Shown here: one piece after another, positions 31,693 to 34,740 of the stretch
Numbering within the stretch: the first letter of the stretch is position 1
Layout: each line of letters starts with the position of its first letter
Source of the DNA: an uncultured beta proteobacterium
GTDB taxonomy: Bacteria; Pseudomonadota; Gammaproteobacteria; Burkholderiales; Burkholderiaceae_C
Direction: 5' to 3'
NCBI GenBank assembly: GCA_903834645.1
Contig: CAILKA010000372.1
Coordinates: 1 to 34,740 of the forward strand
DNA length: 34,740 bases
Position numbers and translations under genes: made by a program
The notes under the pieces: generated by a model
Databases searched by the model: none
Seen by the model: only the letters and a program-made list of their open reading frames with translations
Told to the model about the DNA's origin: nothing

Positions 31693-33711
31693 ATGGGCTT
31701 CTGGCCATCGGTAGCCGAAGTCGTCAGCTGGGAGTTGAAGCTGCTGCGCGCGCACCGCAAGCTCGCGCTCGCGTGCGCAGGTCTCATCCTGGTGCCGGCG
31801 CTGTACGCCTGGATCTACCTCTACGCGATGTGGGATCCGGCCTCGCACACGCGCGAGCTGCCCGCCGGGCTCGTGACCCTGGACGAAGGCGTGCGCTACC
31901 GTGACCGCGAGCTGAACCTGGGCCGCCAGGTGCTCGGCCAGATCGAACAGCACGGGCAGTTCGCCTACCGCCGCTACGGCGACCCGGCGCAGGCCCGGCA
32001 CGACGTGCGAACGGGCCGGCTCGCCTTCGTGCTCGAGATCCCCGCCGACTTCAGCCGCAGCGCCCTGCCCGGCGAGCAGCCGGGCGCGGCCAAGCTGACG
32101 ATCTACACGAGCGAGGGCAACAACTTCGCAAGCGCGGAGTTCGCGCGCCGCTTCGCGCCCGAGGTGGCGCGACGCGTCAACACGATGCTTGCCGAGGCGC
32201 GCTGGGATCTGGTCCTGTCGCGCGCGAGCGGCTCGCAGCGCACGCTCGAGGACCTGAAGGCGGCACTGTCCGAGCTGCACCGCGGCGCCGACGAGCTGCA
32301 CACCGGGCTGATGCGCGCACGCGAAGGCAGCGTGCAGCTCACGGGCAACAGCGCGAGCGCGCTCGACGCGGCAGGCCGCCTGCGCGCCGGTGCAGCCCAG
32401 CTGGCCGAGGGCACGCAACAGCTGGGAGGCGGTGTGCGGCAGGTCGGGTCTTCGCTGCGCGCCCTGGAGGCCAGGCGCCCGCCGGAGTCTGAGCTGGCCG
32501 CCCTGCGCCTGGGGCTGCAAGCCCAGGTCGAGGGGCAGCGCGAGCTGCTGCGTGGGCTGGAGAGCCTGCTGGACGGCACGCGCCAGCTCGAAGGCGGCCT
32601 GGGCCAGTTCCGCGTGACGGCCGACGAGGTGCCACTCTTCGGCGGCCGGTTGGTCGAGGGGCTGGCTCCGATCACGCAAGGCGCGCAGCTGCTCGGTTCC
32701 GGGCTCGATCGCGCGCTTGCCGGGCAGGCGCGGCTGCTGCAGGGTGCGGTACGGCTCCAGGAGGGTGTGGGCGCCCTTGCCGACGGCTCGCAGCGTGCCG
32801 GGCAGGCTGTTTCGGCGCTGACCGGACGGCTGCCCGAGGATGCGCGGGTGGATAGTCTGGGCGAAGGCGCACGCGAGCTGGTACGCGGCCACGACACGCT
32901 GCTGGCGGGGCTGCAGCAGTTCGGGGGCGGCACGCAGTCGCTGCAGACGGGGCTGGTGCGGCTGGGTGATGGCGCCGGTCGGCTCGAGACGGGGCTGGAG
33001 CTGGTGCGGCGCGCGCTGCCACAGGAGGTGGACCGCCCCGAAGGCAGCGCGCAAGGGCTGGCGCAGTCGGTGGAGCCCGTGGTCGAGGTGGTGGCCCCGG
33101 TGCCCAACCAGGGCAGCGCGCTCACGCCCAACTTCGTGCCGCTGGCGCTGTGGGTGGGGGCGGTGATGGTGGCCTTCATCGTGCACCTGCGCCGCATCCC
33201 GCAGCCACTGGCGCACCATCCACGGCTCGCGTTGGCGGTGGGCAAGCTGGCGCTGCCGCTGTCGGTGGTGCTGATGCAGGCCCTGGTGATGCTCGTCATG
33301 CTCGCCTGGCTACTGCGCGTGCCGCTGCCGCAGATGGGCCTGTTCTCGCTGCTGCTGGCTACCACCTCGGTGGCGTTCCTGGCGCTGGTGTGGGCGCTCG
33401 TGCGGCTGCTGGGGGATATCGGCAAGGTCGTGGCCGTGCTGCTGCTCATCGTGCAGGTCTCGGCTGCCGGGGCGCTGCTGCCCATCCAGCTCAGCGACGA
33501 GGCCTTCCAGGCCGTGCACCCCTACCTTCCGCTGACCTGGGTGGTGCAGGCCTTTCGCGCGAGCCTGTTCGGGGCTTTCGATGGGGGCTTCTGGCCCGCC
33601 TACGCCATCGTGGCCGGCATCGCCGCAGTCGGGCTGGCGATCGGTGCAGGGCTCGGCCGGTGGCGTACCGTTCCCGAGCACGACTGGCGCCCGCCACTGG
33701 ACATGGACTGA
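31693..33711 (+). CDS. YhgE/Pip family membrane protein (ABC-2-like permease fold)
   Basis: 672 aa. One N-terminal TM (LALACAGLILVPALYAWIYLYAMWDP), long soluble region with LxxGxxxL repeats (QLAEGTQQLGGGVRQVG; RLGDGAGRLETGLELV), cluster of C-terminal TMs, LPIQLSDEAFQAVHPYLPLTWVVQAFR. Confidence 0.9.
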   Translation: MGFWPSVAEVVSWELKLLRAHRKLALACAGLILVPALYAWIYLYAMWDPASHTRELPAGLVTLDEGVRYRDRELNLGRQVLGQIEQHGQFAYRRYGDPAQARHDVRTGRLAFVLEIPADFSRSALPGEQPGAAKLTIYTSEGNNFASAEFARRFAPEVARRVNTMLAEARWDLVLSRASGSQRTLEDLKAALSELHRGADELHTGLMRAREGSVQLTGNSASALDAAGRLRAGAAQLAEGTQQLGGGVRQVGSSLRALEARRPPESELAALRLGLQAQVEGQRELLRGLESLLDGTRQLEGGLGQFRVTADEVPLFGGRLVEGLAPITQGAQLLGSGLDRALAGQARLLQGAVRLQEGVGALADGSQRAGQAVSALTGRLPEDARVDSLGEGARELVRGHDTLLAGLQQFGGGTQSLQTGLVRLGDGAGRLETGLELVRRALPQEVDRPEGSAQGLAQSVEPVVEVVAPVPNQGSALTPNFVPLALWVGAVMVAFIVHLRRIPQPLAHHPRLALAVGKLALPLSVVLMQALVMLVMLAWLLRVPLPQMGLFSLLLATTSVAFLALVWALVRLLGDIGKVVAVLLLIVQVSAAGALLPIQLSDEAFQAVHPYLPLTWVVQAFRASLFGAFDGGFWPAYAIVAGIAAVGLAIGAGLGRWRTVPEHDWRPPLDMD

Positions 33712-33723
33712 ACGCGACCCCTG

Positions 33724-34722
33724 TCAGACCACCACCGGCTCGGGCTCCAGGCGGATGCCGAAGCGCCCGTAGACGCTCTCCTGGATCGCGCGCGCGAGCG
33801 TCACCACCTCGCCCCCAGTGGCCGCGCCGCGGTTGACGAGCACGAGCGCCTGCTTCTCGTAGACGGCCGCCCCGCCCACACCCTTGCCTTTCCAGCCGCA
33901 GGCGTCGATGAGCCAGCCAGCAGCGAGCTTCACGCTGCCATCGGGCATCGGGTAGTGCACGAGCTCGGGATTGAGATCGATGATGTCGCGGCACTGCTCG
34001 GCGCTCACCACCGGGTTCTTGAAGAAGCTGCCCACGTTGCCGATGCGCGCCGGGTCGGGCAGCTTGGCGCGGCGGATGGCGCACACCCACTCGAAGACCG
34101 TGTGCGCATCGGGCTCGGTCAGGCCCGTCTCGTCGATGCGCCGCTGCAGGTCGAGGTAGCCGAGCACCGGCTGCCACGGGCGCGGCAGGCGCAGCCGCAC
34201 GTGCGTGATCACGCTCTTGCCGGCCAGGTGCTGCTTGAAGACGCTGTCGCGGTAGCCGAAGTGGCAGGCCTGCCGCGTGAGCGTCACGGTGCGGCCTGTG
34301 ACCAGGTCCACCGCGTCGAGCGAATCGAAGCGGTCGGCCAGTTCCACCCCGTAGGCGCCAATGTTCTGCACCGGCGCCGCCCCGACGCTGCCGGGGATCA
34401 GCGCGAGGTTCTCCAGGCCCGGGCAGCCCTGCTCGAGGGCCCACGCCACTGCCTCGTGCCAGCTCTCCCCGGCGCCGAACTCCACGATCCAGGCATCGTC
34501 GCGCGCCTCCACCACGCGGCGGCCCGCCACCTCCACCTTCAGCACGAGGCCTGGCGGGTCGCGCGTGAGGACGACGTTGCTGCCCCCGCCCAGGATGAAC
34601 TTGGGCCCCAGGCCCCATGCGGGGTCGTCGACGACGCGGCGCACGTCTGCGGCGCTGCGCACCCGCACGAGGTGCCCCGCCACGGCGGGCAGGCCAAAGG
34701 TGTTGAGCGCGCGCAGGTTCAC
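33724..34722 (-). CDS. murB: UDP-N-acetylmuramate dehydrogenase (start may lie beyond the window)
   Basis: LRALNTFGLPAVAGHLVRV, FILGGGSNVVLTRD, GCPGLENLALIPGSVGAAPVQNIGAYGVEL, GYRDSVFKQ, NVGSFFKNPVVS, KLAAGWLIDACGWKG. The frame stays open to the window edge (...LAVESRVNLRALNTF). Confidence 0.96.
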   Translation of the reverse strand: MNLRALNTFGLPAVAGHLVRVRSAADVRRVVDDPAWGLGPKFILGGGSNVVLTRDPPGLVLKVEVAGRRVVEARDDAWIVEFGAGESWHEAVAWALEQGCPGLENLALIPGSVGAAPVQNIGAYGVELADRFDSLDAVDLVTGRTVTLTRQACHFGYRDSVFKQHLAGKSVITHVRLRLPRPWQPVLGYLDLQRRIDETGLTEPDAHTVFEWVCAIRRAKLPDPARIGNVGSFFKNPVVSAEQCRDIIDLNPELVHYPMPDGSVKLAAGWLIDACGWKGKGVGGAAVYEKQALVLVNRGAATGGEVVTLARAIQESVYGRFGIRLEPEPVVV

Positions 34723-34740
34723 ACGGCTCTCGACGGCAAG

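Noticed and set aside
28458-31787. 1109-aa minus-strand ORF as one large protein
   Set aside because: Only the part from ATG 30194 (AMP-dependent ligase) has family motifs. The N-terminal ~530 aa is antisense to the CaiB gene.
1-34740. CRISPR arrays, tRNA/rRNA genes, insertion sequences, prophage or toxin-antitoxin modules
   Set aside because: Read for regularly spaced repeats, transposase/integrase motifs and tRNA-like regions; none seen. I cannot exclude short or degenerate elements without a tool-based scan.

Overview
This is a 34.7 kb, very GC-rich, almost fully coding chromosomal window. Protein family content suggests Burkholderiales (inference; no rRNA or other marker was checked). 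I see no tRNA or rRNA genes, transposases, integrases, phage genes or CRISPR arrays. I support 27 protein-coding genes; most other ORFs in the supplied track are antisense or shadow ORFs caused by the GC content. Gene order: a DUF748/AsmA-like protein (-, runs off the left edge and is missing from the ORF track); a Tim44-domain protein (+); an MFS transporter (+); a TerC-family protein (-); an RluA-type pseudouridine synthase and an 8-oxoguanine deaminase-like amidohydrolase (+, coupled); an SDR (+); a minus-strand block of LysR, CE4/PuuE-like deacetylase, Bug/TctC receptor, atypical SDR and S10 peptidase; a divergent plus-strand block of Bug/TctC receptor, cupin, ThDP enzyme and HSL-like hydrolase; a minus-strand block of M3 peptidase, biotinyl-carboxyltransferase fusion, MesD/core-MetE-like methyltransferase and PLP-dependent dehydratase; an S9 prolyl oligopeptidase (+); two alpha/beta hydrolases and an AMP-dependent acyl-CoA ligase (-); a CaiB/BaiF CoA-transferase (+); a YhgE/Pip protein (+); and murB (-, right edge). 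The main non-ORF signals are: (1) a well-conserved yybP-ykoY (Mn2+) riboswitch in the terC leader (5361-5475, minus), with a perfect 7-bp P1 stem; (2) a recurring -10-like hexamer 6-9 nt before start codons that lack a Shine-Dalgarno sequence, suggesting several leaderless mRNAs; (3) a divergent LysR/Bug catabolic-type cluster with unknown substrate, containing several enzymes with non-canonical active-site motifs.
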